NCBI GenBank assembly: GCA_024234935.1
Contig: JACKNI010000002.1
Span: 124,001 to 188,000, forward strand
DNA length: 64,000 nt
Source of the DNA: Chromatiales bacterium
GTDB lineage: Bacteria; Pseudomonadota; Gammaproteobacteria; Steroidobacterales; GCA-2729495
Direction of reading: 5' to 3'
In this document: positions 42,992-51,021 of the stretch, piece after piece
Layout of the letters: each line of letters opens with the position of its first letter
Numbering within the stretch: position 1 is the first letter of the stretch
The notes under the pieces: generated by a model
Told to the model about the DNA's origin: nothing
The model's input: only the letters and a program-made list of their open reading frames with translations
Databases searched by the model: none
Translations under genes and position numbers: made by a program

Positions 42992-43603
42992 GTGGTCAGC
43001 GCGCGGCAGATCCGGCTGGTCGGAAAACCACTGGCGCATCTGGCATGCAGCTTGCCGCTGATCGTGTTGATCCTGTCACTCGCAGAGATTGGCGGCCTGC
43101 GGACCGGCCCGAATCCGCAGCTCTACATACGCGACGTGCTCGGCACATGGGGATTGCGGCTCTTGCTGCTGACCCTCGCCATGACGCCCCTGAGACGGCT
43201 CACCGGCAAGCCCTGGCCGCTGCGCTTCCGGCGCCTGCTTGGCCTGTGGGCATTCGCCTATCTGGCCCTGCATTTCCTGACCTACTTCTTCCTCGACCGT
43301 TCGCTGGATATCGACGTGATCGTCGAGGACATTCTGAAACGACCCTATATCACCCTGGGCCTGGCCGCATTCCTGCTGATGGTGCCATTGGCGGCAACCT
43401 CGACTGCCGGATGGCAACGACGGCTGGGCACGCGCTGGTTACAGCTGCACAGGCTCATCTACCCGATTGCCATGCTCGGCTGCTGGCACTACTACTGGCT
43501 GGTGAAAAAAGATGTGCGCGAACCGCTCATCTATTGCGGGCTGCTGGCGATCCTGCTGATGGCCCGCGTCTGGTGGGCCCGCGGTGCAGGAGCGCGGAAC
43601 TGA
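42992..43603 (+). CDS. msrQ: Heme b membrane subunit MsrQ of the MsrPQ system
   Basis: A 203-residue inner-membrane protein (formerly YedZ) that delivers quinol electrons to MsrP. It has about five to six helices (LACSLPLIVLILSLAEI; GLRLLLLTLAMTPLRRL; LLGLWAFAYLALHFLTYFFL; LGLAAFLLMVPLAATSTAGW; LIYPIAMLGCWHYYWL; GLLAILLMARVWW). The ferric reductase-like heme-binding His residues are present in ALHF, QLHRLIYP and CWHYYW. Start is GTG 42992, 3 bp after the msrP stop. The length and order match the canonical msrPQ operon. It converges with the PII gene. Confidence 0.95.
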   Translation: MVSARQIRLVGKPLAHLACSLPLIVLILSLAEIGGLRTGPNPQLYIRDVLGTWGLRLLLLTLAMTPLRRLTGKPWPLRFRRLLGLWAFAYLALHFLTYFFLDRSLDIDVIVEDILKRPYITLGLAAFLLMVPLAATSTAGWQRRLGTRWLQLHRLIYPIAMLGCWHYYWLVKKDVREPLIYCGLLAILLMARVWWARGAGARN

Positions 43604-43615
43604 CCGGTCCCTGGC

Positions 43616-43954
43616 TCAGAGCGCGTTGTCGCCACTCTCGCCGGTACGGATACGCAACACGTGCTGCAGGTCGGTGACGAAGATCTTGCCATCGCCGACC
43701 TTGCCGGTGCGGGCCGCAGCCGTAATCGCCTCGACCACGCGCTCAACGAGATCATCGGCGACCGCCACCTCGATTTTCGACTTGGGCAGGAAATCCACCA
43801 CGTACTCGGCACCCCGATAGAGTTCGGTATGCCCGCGCTGGCGGCCAAACCCCTTAACCTCGGTAACTGTCATGCCGTTGACGCCGACCTCGGAGAGCGC
43901 ATTGCGCACATCGTCGAGACGGAAGGGTTTGATGATCGCGGTGACCAGTTTCAT
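43616..43954 (-). CDS. Nitrogen regulatory PII protein (GlnB/GlnK)
   Basis: A 112-residue trimeric signal protein, the standard PII length. The N-terminus MKLVTAIIKPFRLDDVRNAL is canonical. The T-loop is intact, with the uridylylated Tyr51 in ELYRGAEYVVDFLPK and GFGRQRGHTE before it. The C-terminal signature GKVGDGKIFV (second PII motif) and VLRIRTGESG are present. It senses ATP/ADP and 2-oxoglutarate and tunes glutamine synthetase and nitrogen control. No amtB follows, which favours the GlnB class over GlnK, but I cannot separate them from sequence alone. A -10-like TAGAAT lies upstream on the same strand (complement of 44003-44008). Confidence 0.95.
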   Translation of the reverse strand: MKLVTAIIKPFRLDDVRNALSEVGVNGMTVTEVKGFGRQRGHTELYRGAEYVVDFLPKSKIEVAVADDLVERVVEAITAAARTGKVGDGKIFVTDLQHVLRIRTGESGDNAL

Positions 43955-44046
43955 GCTGTGACTCTCGTTTCTGAATCGGTTGGCCTTGAACGCCGTATGC
44001 AGATTCTAGCCCGAATTGCAGCGGCCGTCGGCCATCTGAACTCCAC

Positions 44047-45483
44047 CTATAGCCGGTTTACCCAGCGCAGCAGGGCATTTTGCGCCTCCTGGCCGCCACC
44101 CCAGGTCGCCTTGGGCTGATTGGCGATCGCAACGACCACATACTCCGCACCGGACTGGTCACGCACATAGCCGGCAATGGCACTTACCCCGTCCAGGGTG
44201 CCGGTCTTCAGGTGCATCTGGCCGGCCAGCGAATCCTTCTGGAACCGCCGACGAGTCGTGCCATCCAGCCCCGCCAGCGACAGCGAGGCCTGGAATTCGG
44301 CACCGAAGGGGCTGTTGCGGGCGGCAAGCAGCAGGCGACCCAGACTGCGCGCCGAGATACGATTGTCGCGCGACAGGCCGGCACCATTACCGATCCGGAG
44401 TTCAGGAAAGTCGAGCCCTCGCCTGGCCAGTGCATCCGCCATCACCTGCCGCCCTTTCTCGAGTGTGCCGGGCGCCCCGAGCTTTTCAGCAGCGAGCGTA
44501 AGGAAGATCTGCCGGGTCATGACGTTGTTGCTGAACTTGTTGACCGGCCTGATCACCTCGGCGAGCGGGGGTGACTCGAACGTCAGCAGGGGCTTCTTGC
44601 TCGCCGGCACCTGACCGAGCCGCATCTGCCCCTTGATGCTGCCTCCCTGCTCCTCCCACAGACCGCGGAAGGCGGCATAGGCGTAGCCCGGGCCATCCAG
44701 CAGTGAACGAACCAGCTGATACTCGGAACAGTTATTGGCCAGCTGCCCGGTAAATGTCACCCGTGGGTGACCGGGCTCGCCACTGACGGCCATGTTGATG
44801 CTGCTTCGACCAGAGCTGCACTCGCCGTTGAACAGCCGCATGTTGTTCTCAATCCGGACCTCAGCGAGTACGGGATCGCTCAGTATCCCGATCGTCCGCC
44901 GGGCAGGATCCGGACGAAAAATGAAATTCACCGACTGGAAGTTGACCAGCAGGGCATCAGGAAGGACGTTGTACACGCGGTATTCCTGGCCGTCGAATGC
45001 ACCGGGATCGAGTTCCTCGCGGGCAAACCAGCTGTTGTCGATGACCAGATCGCCATTGATCTGCTGCACGCCGTTGCTGCGCAACTCCCGCTGCAACAGC
45101 CAGAGGCGTTCAGTCAGCAGCAGGGGGTCACCGTACCCCTTGACCAGCAGATCGCCGTCGAGAACGCCATCCTTGATCTGCCCGTCGGCATAGACCTCGG
45201 TGCGCCACTGATAGGTGGGCCCGAGTTCTTCCAGCGCCACGAAAGTAGTCAGCAGCTTCATGGTGGAAGCCGGATTGCGCGGCACATTCTCATTGAAGGC
45301 CAGCAGCGGTGTGGCAGCCCCGACCTTCTGCACGAAAGCACTGAATGAAGCAGGCGGGAGCTTGTACCGCACGAGCGCCTTGCTTACCGGCTCTGGCAGC
45401 TCGGTGGTCTGCGCGTGCACCGGATACGCGAACCAGAGCAACAGTACAGCCGCAATAACACGCACCGGTTCCGTACGGAACAT
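44047..45483 (-). CDS. dacB: D-alanyl-D-alanine carboxypeptidase/endopeptidase (PBP4 type)
   Basis: A 478-residue periplasmic enzyme trimming peptidoglycan cross-links. A signal peptide covers residues 1-24 (VIAAVLLLWFAYPVHAQ). The active-site motifs of the S13 family are present: STMK (NPASTMKLLTTF, nucleophile Ser and Lys), the GAGLSRDN segment as second motif, and KTG in HLKTGTLDGVSAIAGY. The large insert between the first two motifs is typical of PBP4/DacB. I prefer ATG 45483, which gives a clean signal peptide after CGGGAGA; ATG 45507 would add eight residues. Confidence 0.93.
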   Translation of the reverse strand: MFRTEPVRVIAAVLLLWFAYPVHAQTTELPEPVSKALVRYKLPPASFSAFVQKVGAATPLLAFNENVPRNPASTMKLLTTFVALEELGPTYQWRTEVYADGQIKDGVLDGDLLVKGYGDPLLLTERLWLLQRELRSNGVQQINGDLVIDNSWFAREELDPGAFDGQEYRVYNVLPDALLVNFQSVNFIFRPDPARRTIGILSDPVLAEVRIENNMRLFNGECSSGRSSINMAVSGEPGHPRVTFTGQLANNCSEYQLVRSLLDGPGYAYAAFRGLWEEQGGSIKGQMRLGQVPASKKPLLTFESPPLAEVIRPVNKFSNNVMTRQIFLTLAAEKLGAPGTLEKGRQVMADALARRGLDFPELRIGNGAGLSRDNRISARSLGRLLLAARNSPFGAEFQASLSLAGLDGTTRRRFQKDSLAGQMHLKTGTLDGVSAIAGYVRDQSGAEYVVVAIANQPKATWGGGQEAQNALLRWVNRL

Positions 45484-45598
45484 GTCTGTGTAGTCTCCCG
45501 GAATCACGCGTGGCCCGTCCGCGCGGTTCCGGGATTGTGCCGGAATGCGACGCTGGCGTCAGCGCTGCTGTTCAATGCCGTCGCTGGCCACTGCAAGA

Positions 45599-47431
45599 TC
45601 AGCCGGGCGCTGGACGTTTGATGCGCAGTGCACGTATCCGGTCGGTCAGGGTGGTCGGCCGCATGCCCAGCCGGTCTGCCGCACCACCTTTGCCGGAAAT
45701 CTTCCAGTTGGCGGCATTCAGGGCGGCGATCAGGTTGGCCCGCTGCTGCTCCTTCATCTCTGCCTCCGTCAGGAAGGTTGCTGAAGCCTGCCCTGCACCG
45801 GTGCTTGCCAATGCGTTGTTTGCAGGCGCCGGTACACTGGCTGGCGATACAACGCCAGTTTCGGGCAGCGACAGATCCAGACGCAAGGCCCCGCCCCGGG
45901 AGAGGATCACCGCGCGCTCTATCACGTTCTTGAGCTCACGGACGTTGCCGGGCCAGTCGTAACGGCGCAGCGCCTCGACCTGCCCCTGCGTAAGCATGGG
46001 CGCAGACCGGCCAAACTCGCGACAGACCTGCTCCAGAAAATGCACGGCGAGCTGTATGACGTCGTCAGCACGACGCCGCAGCGGCGGCACCTGAACGGGA
46101 AATACGCTGAGACGATAGTAGAGGTCTTCGCGAAACTCACCGGCTTCAACCGCTTTTTCCAGATCCTTGTTGGTCGCCGCAATCACCCGTACATCGACGC
46201 TGCGCGTCGTATCGTCGCCCACGCGCTCGAACTGGCGCTCCTGAATGACCCGGAGCAGCTTGCCCTGCAGCTCGATCGGGATCTCGCCAACTTCATCGAG
46301 AAAGATCGTGCCACCGTCCGCGAGCTGGAACCGGCCAACCCGGTCACGGTGGGCACCGGTGAACGCGCCACGCACATGGCCAAAGAACTCGCTCTCGAAC
46401 AGCTCGTGCGGAATCGATGCACAGTTGACCTTTACCAGCGGAGCATCGGCGCGGCCGCTGCGGGCGTGGATCGCGTGGGCAACGAGTTCCTTGCCCGTGC
46501 CAGTCTCGCCAATGATCAGCACATTGGCCGGCGTATCGGCAACGGCCTCGATGCGCGCGAGCATCGCGCCCAGAGCCGGACTGCCACCTACCAGGCGGCC
46601 GAAATTCATCGACACCCTGACTTCCTCGCGAAGATAGTCGCGCTCGCGCTCAAGTTCCTCCTTGAGACGTGCGATTTCCTGATAGGCCACCTTGAGGTTC
46701 GCCTCGGCACGATTACGGTCCGTGACGTCCTTGCTGGCAACAAAGGTGCGGATGATCTCATCCCGGACATCGCGCTCGGTCTTTGAAGACATCAGCACAT
46801 CGATCACTTCCCCGCTCTTCGTCACCATCTGGCGGGAAACGTTCTGACGTTCACCTTCGCTGATGATCTCCCGCATGCGCCCTTCCAGCGGCCGGCGGGA
46901 CTCATCAGTCATGAAATCGAGGATCGAGCGGCCCAGCACTTCATCGCGGTCATAACCCAGCTTGTCGAGCCAGTGGTTGCTGACTTCGGTGATATGACCA
47001 TCCGGGTCGATGGTGTGCAGCATCGCCGGCGTAGACTGGTAGTGGTCCTGGTAGCGCCGCTCCAGGAGCGCCCGATCGGAGACTTCGGCAAAAACACAGA
47101 GGGTATGCAGGAACTCGCCGCCGTCGTCGTACTCCGCTGTCGTAGTAGCGAATACCTCGAAGGTCGAGCCGTCGCGAGTCACGAACTCAACGGCCAGTCC
47201 GGTCAGGCGACCGGTTTCACGGAACCGGGGTATGTATTGCTCACGGATCCGGCGCGCACTGGGTGCACTGGCCAGTTCGCGGGGCCGACGCCCCAGCAGC
47301 TCTTCCCGCGAATAACCCATACGCGCCGCCCACACATCGCTGACGTCGAGGATCTGGCCATCGTCGTCCAGGATCGTGGCCATGACCGGTGCCTGCCTGA
47401 ACAGGGCCAGATAGCGTTGCGTGACGTCCAT
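45599..47431 (-). CDS. Sigma-54 activator with two PAS domains, AAA+ and Fis-type HTH
   Basis: A 610-residue enhancer-binding protein. Two PAS domains (residues ~10-120, MATILDDDGQILDVSDVW; and ~125-245, MLHTIDPDGHITEVSNHWLD) are followed by a coiled-coil linker (YQEIARLKEELERERDYLRE). The AAA+ domain has Walker A GETGTGKE (~308-315), the sigma-54 contact loop GAFTGA (~355-360), Walker B in TIFLDEVGEIP, and the R-finger region YYRLSVFPVQVPPLRRR. A Fis-type helix-turn-helix ends it (LIAALNAANWKISGKGGAAD). There is no receiver domain, so the PAS domains probably sense a ligand or redox state. I chose ATG 47431; the ATG at 47515 would place the palindromic repeats inside the gene. A sigma-54 promoter facing away lies 110 bp upstream. 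Confidence 0.92.
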   Translation of the reverse strand: MDVTQRYLALFRQAPVMATILDDDGQILDVSDVWAARMGYSREELLGRRPRELASAPSARRIREQYIPRFRETGRLTGLAVEFVTRDGSTFEVFATTTAEYDDGGEFLHTLCVFAEVSDRALLERRYQDHYQSTPAMLHTIDPDGHITEVSNHWLDKLGYDRDEVLGRSILDFMTDESRRPLEGRMREIISEGERQNVSRQMVTKSGEVIDVLMSSKTERDVRDEIIRTFVASKDVTDRNRAEANLKVAYQEIARLKEELERERDYLREEVRVSMNFGRLVGGSPALGAMLARIEAVADTPANVLIIGETGTGKELVAHAIHARSGRADAPLVKVNCASIPHELFESEFFGHVRGAFTGAHRDRVGRFQLADGGTIFLDEVGEIPIELQGKLLRVIQERQFERVGDDTTRSVDVRVIAATNKDLEKAVEAGEFREDLYYRLSVFPVQVPPLRRRADDVIQLAVHFLEQVCREFGRSAPMLTQGQVEALRRYDWPGNVRELKNVIERAVILSRGGALRLDLSLPETGVVSPASVPAPANNALASTGAGQASATFLTEAEMKEQQRANLIAALNAANWKISGKGGAADRLGMRPTTLTDRIRALRIKRPAPG

Positions 47432-47445
47432 GCGGGTCAGTATAA

Positions 47446-47496
47446 ACGGAATTCCGTGATGATTTTGAACGATATTCCGTAAGTCACGGAATATCG
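47446..47496. promoter_or_regulatory. Two perfect inverted repeats (ACGGAAT/ATTCCGT), probable binding sites of the sigma-54 activator
   Basis: ACGGAATTCCGT (47446-47457) is a 12-bp perfect palindrome. CGATATTCCGT (47470-47480) and ACGGAATATCG (47486-47496) form an 11-bp perfect inverted repeat with a 5-nt spacer. Both are built from the same ACGGAAT/ATTCCGT half-site, giving four half-sites in 51 bp. They end ~45 bp before the sigma-54 promoter at 47541 and start 15 bp upstream of the activator start codon, so one protein could activate the former and autoregulate the latter. Assigning them to this activator is inference. Confidence 0.72.
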
Positions 47497-47540
47497 CGAA
47501 GGACGGCATGGCCAAGCCCCTGATTTGATTGACAGCGGAC

Positions 47541-47557
47541 TTGGCACGAATCCTGCT
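47541..47557 (+). promoter_or_regulatory. Sigma-54 (-24/-12) promoter
   Basis: TTGGCACGAATCCTGCT matches the sigma-54 consensus TGGCACG-N4-TTGC with one mismatch in the -12 box (CTGC for TTGC). The invariant GG (47543-47544) and GC (47555-47556) are exactly 10 bp apart. It points to the right, away from the activator gene, with a predicted start near 47567. No ORF follows on this strand for many kilobases. Confidence 0.88.
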
Positions 47558-47566
47558 AGGACATAT

Positions 47567-47736
47567 ACATCAAGTGCTTTAGTCTCGGCGTCGCGACCCC
47601 CGTCTTCCCCTGGCGGCGCCACTTGCAGATTACTGGAGCCTTGGTATGACGGGACTCCGACTCCCCCTCGGAGCCCTGCCCTGAAGGGCCCCTGGCTACG
47701 GCATCAGCCGAGTCCACGCGGGCCCTTTATTTTTTT
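47567..47736 (+). ncRNA. Candidate sigma-54-dependent small RNA with C-rich hairpin loops
   Basis: About 170 nt between a sigma-54 promoter and a terminator, with no coding potential. Hairpin 1: GGCGTCGC (47587-47594) pairs with GCGGCGCC (47613-47620), eight pairs including one G-U, enclosing an 18-nt pyrimidine-rich loop with CCCCC and UUCCCC. Hairpin 2: CTCCGA (47655-47660) pairs with TCGGAG (47668-47673), extended by GGG/CCC past a bulged A, with a 7-nt loop CTCCCCC. A third, long hairpin closes the transcript. C-rich loops complement Shine-Dalgarno sequences, as in Xanthomonas sX13. Existence and size of the RNA are predictions; the promoter, stems and terminator are visible. Confidence 0.7.
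47684..47736 (+). terminator. Terminator of the candidate small RNA
   Basis: AAGGGCCC (47684-47691) pairs with GGGCCCTT (47720-47727) over 8 bp. The 28-nt interior contains a small inner stem GGCT/AGCC (47694-47697 with 47706-47709). The stem is followed by TATTTTTTT to 47736. The T tract overlaps the last codons and stop of the convergent PGPGW gene, so this is also where the two opposing transcription units meet. Confidence 0.78.
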
Positions 47737-48026
47737 CCTGTATCGCTGCCGCTGTCGCGCGGGCCGAAAAAGCGCTGCCGCCAGCGCATCCACGAGCGCT
47801 CTGCAGCCTGGCCGACCGGCCCGACGCTTTCGCGGAGCTTCTTCAGCCAGATCCGTGCCCAGGCAAACTCAATGGCAAGGACTGCCAGTCCGGCCAGCAT
47901 GGCCGCGAGGCCCGGGCCGGGCGTCACCAGCATGATGACGCCACCGAGTAGAAGAGTACCGCCGATGACCGCGATGACGATCTGTCGGCCCAGCCGGTAG
48001 CTGATATCGGTGATCTTGCTGATCAC
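47727..48026 (-). CDS. PGPGW-type small membrane protein
   Basis: A 99-residue protein with two adjacent hydrophobic helices (IVIAVIGGTLLLGGVIMLV and AAMLAGLAVLAIEFAWARI) around the motif TPGPGLA, the mark of the PGPGW/TIGR02611 family. A basic C-terminal tail (WLKKLRESV, WMRWRQRFF) would lie in the cytoplasm. Function of the family is unknown. It starts at ATG 48026, 50 bp downstream of the 2-oxoacid oxidoreductase beta gene on the same strand. Its stop lies in the T tract of the opposing terminator. Confidence 0.82.
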   Translation of the reverse strand: MISKITDISYRLGRQIVIAVIGGTLLLGGVIMLVTPGPGLAAMLAGLAVLAIEFAWARIWLKKLRESVGPVGQAAERSWMRWRQRFFGPRDSGSDTGKK

Positions 48027-48076
48027 GCGCCAAACACCTTCTGCATGCGCCTCGGTATGGGCGCTGGCGGCATTGT

Positions 48077-49132
48077 CTAGCGATACCGGCTCTGTATGGA
48101 GGCGAGCGTCTTCTTGCCGGGGCAGAGCTTCGCAAAGGGCAGGGACGCAAGCGCTTCCGGCGGCGTATTGGCCAACTCATGCATGTCCGGTTTCGTCTCA
48201 TCGATATAGATGAGTCCGGTCACGATTTCCCCGGCGGCACGGTGCTTGTGTATGTACTGATAGGCCGCTACCGAATCAGTGGGGTCATAGGCCCCGTCGG
48301 CTTTGCGCAGCACAATCCGGCTGCCATCGTGCATCTGGACAGGCATGGCCTGGCCGGCCGCATACTCGGCGCGGATCTCTTTGGCCGGGGGCACAAAGTC
48401 CGGGTAGTTCGCTGCATGCGCGTGCTCACGCGTGAACTCGTAACTCTTGGTCGAGCCTTCGTGATTGTTGAAAGTCACGCAGGGCGAGATCACATCGATC
48501 ATCGCCAGCCCGCGGTGTTTGAGGCCCGCCTTTATCAGCGTGACGAGCTGCTCGCGGTCGCCTGAAAAGCTGCGTGCGATGAAGGTGGCACCCATCGAGA
48601 GCAGGGTCAGGACGGGATCGATCGGCGGCTGCTGGTTTGCCTCGCCCTTCTTGGCTGTCGAACCGACATCGGCGGATGCGGAAAACTGGCCCTTGGTCAG
48701 CCCGTACACACCATTGTTCTCGATGATGTAGAGCATGTTGAGGTTGCGACGAACGGCGTGCATGAACTGGCCGAGACCTATCGACAACGAGTCGCCATCG
48801 CCCGACACGCCGATGTAGTGAAGATCCTTGTTTGCCGCATTGGCGCCACTGACCACGGAAGGCATGCGTCCGTGGACCGTATTGAAACCGTGCGAGGCGC
48901 TGGCGAAATAGGCCGGCGTCTTCGACGAACAGCCGATACCGGAAAGCTTCGCCAGCCGGTGCGGCGGGATCGACAGCTCGAAAATTGCCTGTGTGATCGC
49001 ACCGGTGATTGAATCGTGACCACAACCCGCGCAAAGCGTGGACATGCCGCCCTCGTAGTCACGGACGGTCAGGTTCAACTCGTTGCGTGGCAGGTTCGGG
49101 TGGGCAACCTTTGGTTTGCCGATGTAACTCAT
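48077..49132 (-). CDS. 2-oxoacid:ferredoxin oxidoreductase, beta subunit (KorB-like)
   Basis: A 351-residue thiamine diphosphate-binding subunit. The Cys ligands of its [4Fe-4S] cluster lie in LCAGCGHDSITG, GIGCSSKTP and SPCVTFNNHEG. The TPP/Mg motif is GDGDSLSIG followed by ENNGVYGLTKGQFSAS. The set matches the beta subunit of 2-oxoglutarate (or related 2-oxoacid) ferredoxin oxidoreductase, which oxidatively decarboxylates the 2-oxoacid to acyl-CoA and reduces ferredoxin. Its start overlaps the alpha gene stop by 4 bp. Substrate specificity is inferred as 2-oxoglutarate from overall similarity to KorAB. Confidence 0.92.
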   Translation of the reverse strand: MSYIGKPKVAHPNLPRNELNLTVRDYEGGMSTLCAGCGHDSITGAITQAIFELSIPPHRLAKLSGIGCSSKTPAYFASASHGFNTVHGRMPSVVSGANAANKDLHYIGVSGDGDSLSIGLGQFMHAVRRNLNMLYIIENNGVYGLTKGQFSASADVGSTAKKGEANQQPPIDPVLTLLSMGATFIARSFSGDREQLVTLIKAGLKHRGLAMIDVISPCVTFNNHEGSTKSYEFTREHAHAANYPDFVPPAKEIRAEYAAGQAMPVQMHDGSRIVLRKADGAYDPTDSVAAYQYIHKHRAAGEIVTGLIYIDETKPDMHELANTPPEALASLPFAKLCPGKKTLASIQSRYR

Positions 49133-50949
49133 GCTGCTTTACCCCGGGCAAGATCCTGGTTGATGCCGTCGATGACCGTTGCCGCCAGAATCGGCAAGCC
49201 GTCATAGTGAAGTACGGGCACCAGTTTGTTGGGATCGACGCGCGTTTCCAGCAGCAGCATGCTGCGCAGCTGGGCGTCGCGATTCTGTTCCACGACGTAA
49301 ATGCGCTCGTGGCTGTCGATGTAATCCTGCACTTCCTTGCCGAACGGGAAGCCCTTGACGCGCAGATAGTTGATGTTGACCCCGGCTTCAGCCAGCACGG
49401 CGCGCGCTTCCTTCACTGCATTGTCGCTGGAGCCGATGGTGATGAAGCCGAGCCTCGTCTTTTCTGACGCATGAATCTCGGCCTGCGGTACCAGTTTCTT
49501 CGCCGTCTCGAACTTCACCAGCAGCCGGTCGACGACAGCTTTGTATTCGCCGGCATCCTCCGTATAGGCGCCATACATGTTGTGACCGGAACCGCGAGTG
49601 AAATACGCACCCTTCGGATGGGTCCCGGGCAGGGTACGCGCCGCGATGCCGTCGCCATCCGCATCCATATACCGATTGAACCTGGGAAGCGCGGCGATCT
49701 GTTCGGCGGTCAGCACCTTGCCGCGATCCGGTCGATATGCGTCATCCCATTGCAGATCACGGCACATCCAGTCGTTCATGCCGATATCGAGATCGATAAG
49801 CACGATCACCGGCGTCTGCAGCCGCTCGGCGAGATCAAAGGCCTGCACGGCATGGTAGAAGGCCTCCTCCGGATTCGCGGGGAAGAGCAGCACATGCCGT
49901 GTATCTCCATGTGATGCATAGGCGCAGGACATCAGGTCAGCCTGCTGGGTGCGCGTCGGCATGCCCGTGGAAGGCCCGCATCGCTGCACATCGAAGAGTA
50001 CGGCCGGGATCTCCGTGAAATATCCATAGCCCAGGAACTCGCTCATCAGCGAGATGCCCGGGCCGCTGGTCGGCGTGAAGGAGCGCGCGCCGTTCCAGCC
50101 GGCACCCAGCACCATACCCATCGCAGCCAGCTCGTCTTCCGCCTGGATAATGCAGAAGTTCGACTTGCCGGTCTCCGGATCCTTGCGGTACTTCTCGCAG
50201 AACTTTTTGAAGTTGTCCATGATCGATGTCGACGGCGTAATCGGATACCACGCACCGACCGTCGCTCCGGCATACATGCAGCCGAGCGCGGAGGTGGCGT
50301 TGCCGTCGATCATGATGTGATCGCGGGTCTTGTCGATGGGCACCGCGCGGAACGGCAGAGGACAGCTGAAATTCTCCTTCGCATAGGCGTAGCCCAGATC
50401 GATCGCCTTCTGGTTGGCATCGAGCAGGTGGGCCTTTGCCTTGAACTGCTCGTTGAGCAGGTCCTTGATGATCTGCATGTCCATATCGAGCAGCGCCGCC
50501 AGCACACCCACGTACATGATGTTTTTCATCAGGATCCGCGAACGCGCCTGGGCGAAGTTCTCATTGCAGATCCGGGACAGCGGCACGCCTACCACATTGA
50601 TGTCCGCACGATTGAAGATCTGGCTGCGCGGCCAGGTCGAGTCGTAGATCAGGTAGCCATCGGCCGCGAGGCACGCATGGTCACGCGCATAGGTCTCGGC
50701 ATTCATCGCCACCATTACATCGACGCGCCCCGAGCGGGCCAGGTGCCCATGGCCACTTGCACGGACCTCGTACCAGGTTGGCAGTCCCTGGATGTTCGAC
50801 GGAAAGTAGTTCTTGCCGCAAACCGGAATGCCCATGCGAAACAGGGCCTTCATCAGCATGGCGTTGGCACTGGCGGAGCCGGTGCCGTTCACGTTGGCGA
50901 TCCTGACCGTAAAGTCGTTGTCTTTAGGACCTGTTGCAGAGCTGCTCAT
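49129..50949 (-). CDS. 2-oxoacid:ferredoxin oxidoreductase, fused gamma-alpha subunit (KorA-like)
   Basis: A 606-residue protein. Residues ~10-190 are the gamma domain (VRIANVNGTGSASANAMLMK, NIQGLPTWYEVRASG), fused to the pyrimidine-binding alpha domain (GAWYPITPSTSIMDNF, FTPTSGPGISLMSEFLGYGY, GPSTGMPTRTQQAD). Domain III follows near residues 480-600 (RLGFITIGSSDNAVKEARAV, YLRVKGFPFGKEVQDYI). This gamma-alpha fusion is the KorA arrangement. With KorB it forms the catalytic (alpha-gamma)beta unit. It is preceded by the GltD-like FAD/ferredoxin gene and followed by korB with 4-bp overlap, so one operon. Confidence 0.93.
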   Translation of the reverse strand: MSSSATGPKDNDFTVRIANVNGTGSASANAMLMKALFRMGIPVCGKNYFPSNIQGLPTWYEVRASGHGHLARSGRVDVMVAMNAETYARDHACLAADGYLIYDSTWPRSQIFNRADINVVGVPLSRICNENFAQARSRILMKNIMYVGVLAALLDMDMQIIKDLLNEQFKAKAHLLDANQKAIDLGYAYAKENFSCPLPFRAVPIDKTRDHIMIDGNATSALGCMYAGATVGAWYPITPSTSIMDNFKKFCEKYRKDPETGKSNFCIIQAEDELAAMGMVLGAGWNGARSFTPTSGPGISLMSEFLGYGYFTEIPAVLFDVQRCGPSTGMPTRTQQADLMSCAYASHGDTRHVLLFPANPEEAFYHAVQAFDLAERLQTPVIVLIDLDIGMNDWMCRDLQWDDAYRPDRGKVLTAEQIAALPRFNRYMDADGDGIAARTLPGTHPKGAYFTRGSGHNMYGAYTEDAGEYKAVVDRLLVKFETAKKLVPQAEIHASEKTRLGFITIGSSDNAVKEARAVLAEAGVNINYLRVKGFPFGKEVQDYIDSHERIYVVEQNRDAQLRSMLLLETRVDPNKLVPVLHYDGLPILAATVIDGINQDLARGKAA

Positions 50950-51021
50950 GTAGCCTGACCTTCGCGTGCTGGGCGTCGCTGTCCAGGACAGCGGTTGAAG
51001 AAAGGGTGTTTGACGTGTGCC

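Noticed and set aside
47432..47515. N-terminal extension of the sigma-54 activator from ATG 47515
   Set aside because: The added 28 residues would be encoded by the palindromic repeats, and the first PAS domain already starts properly after ATG 47431.
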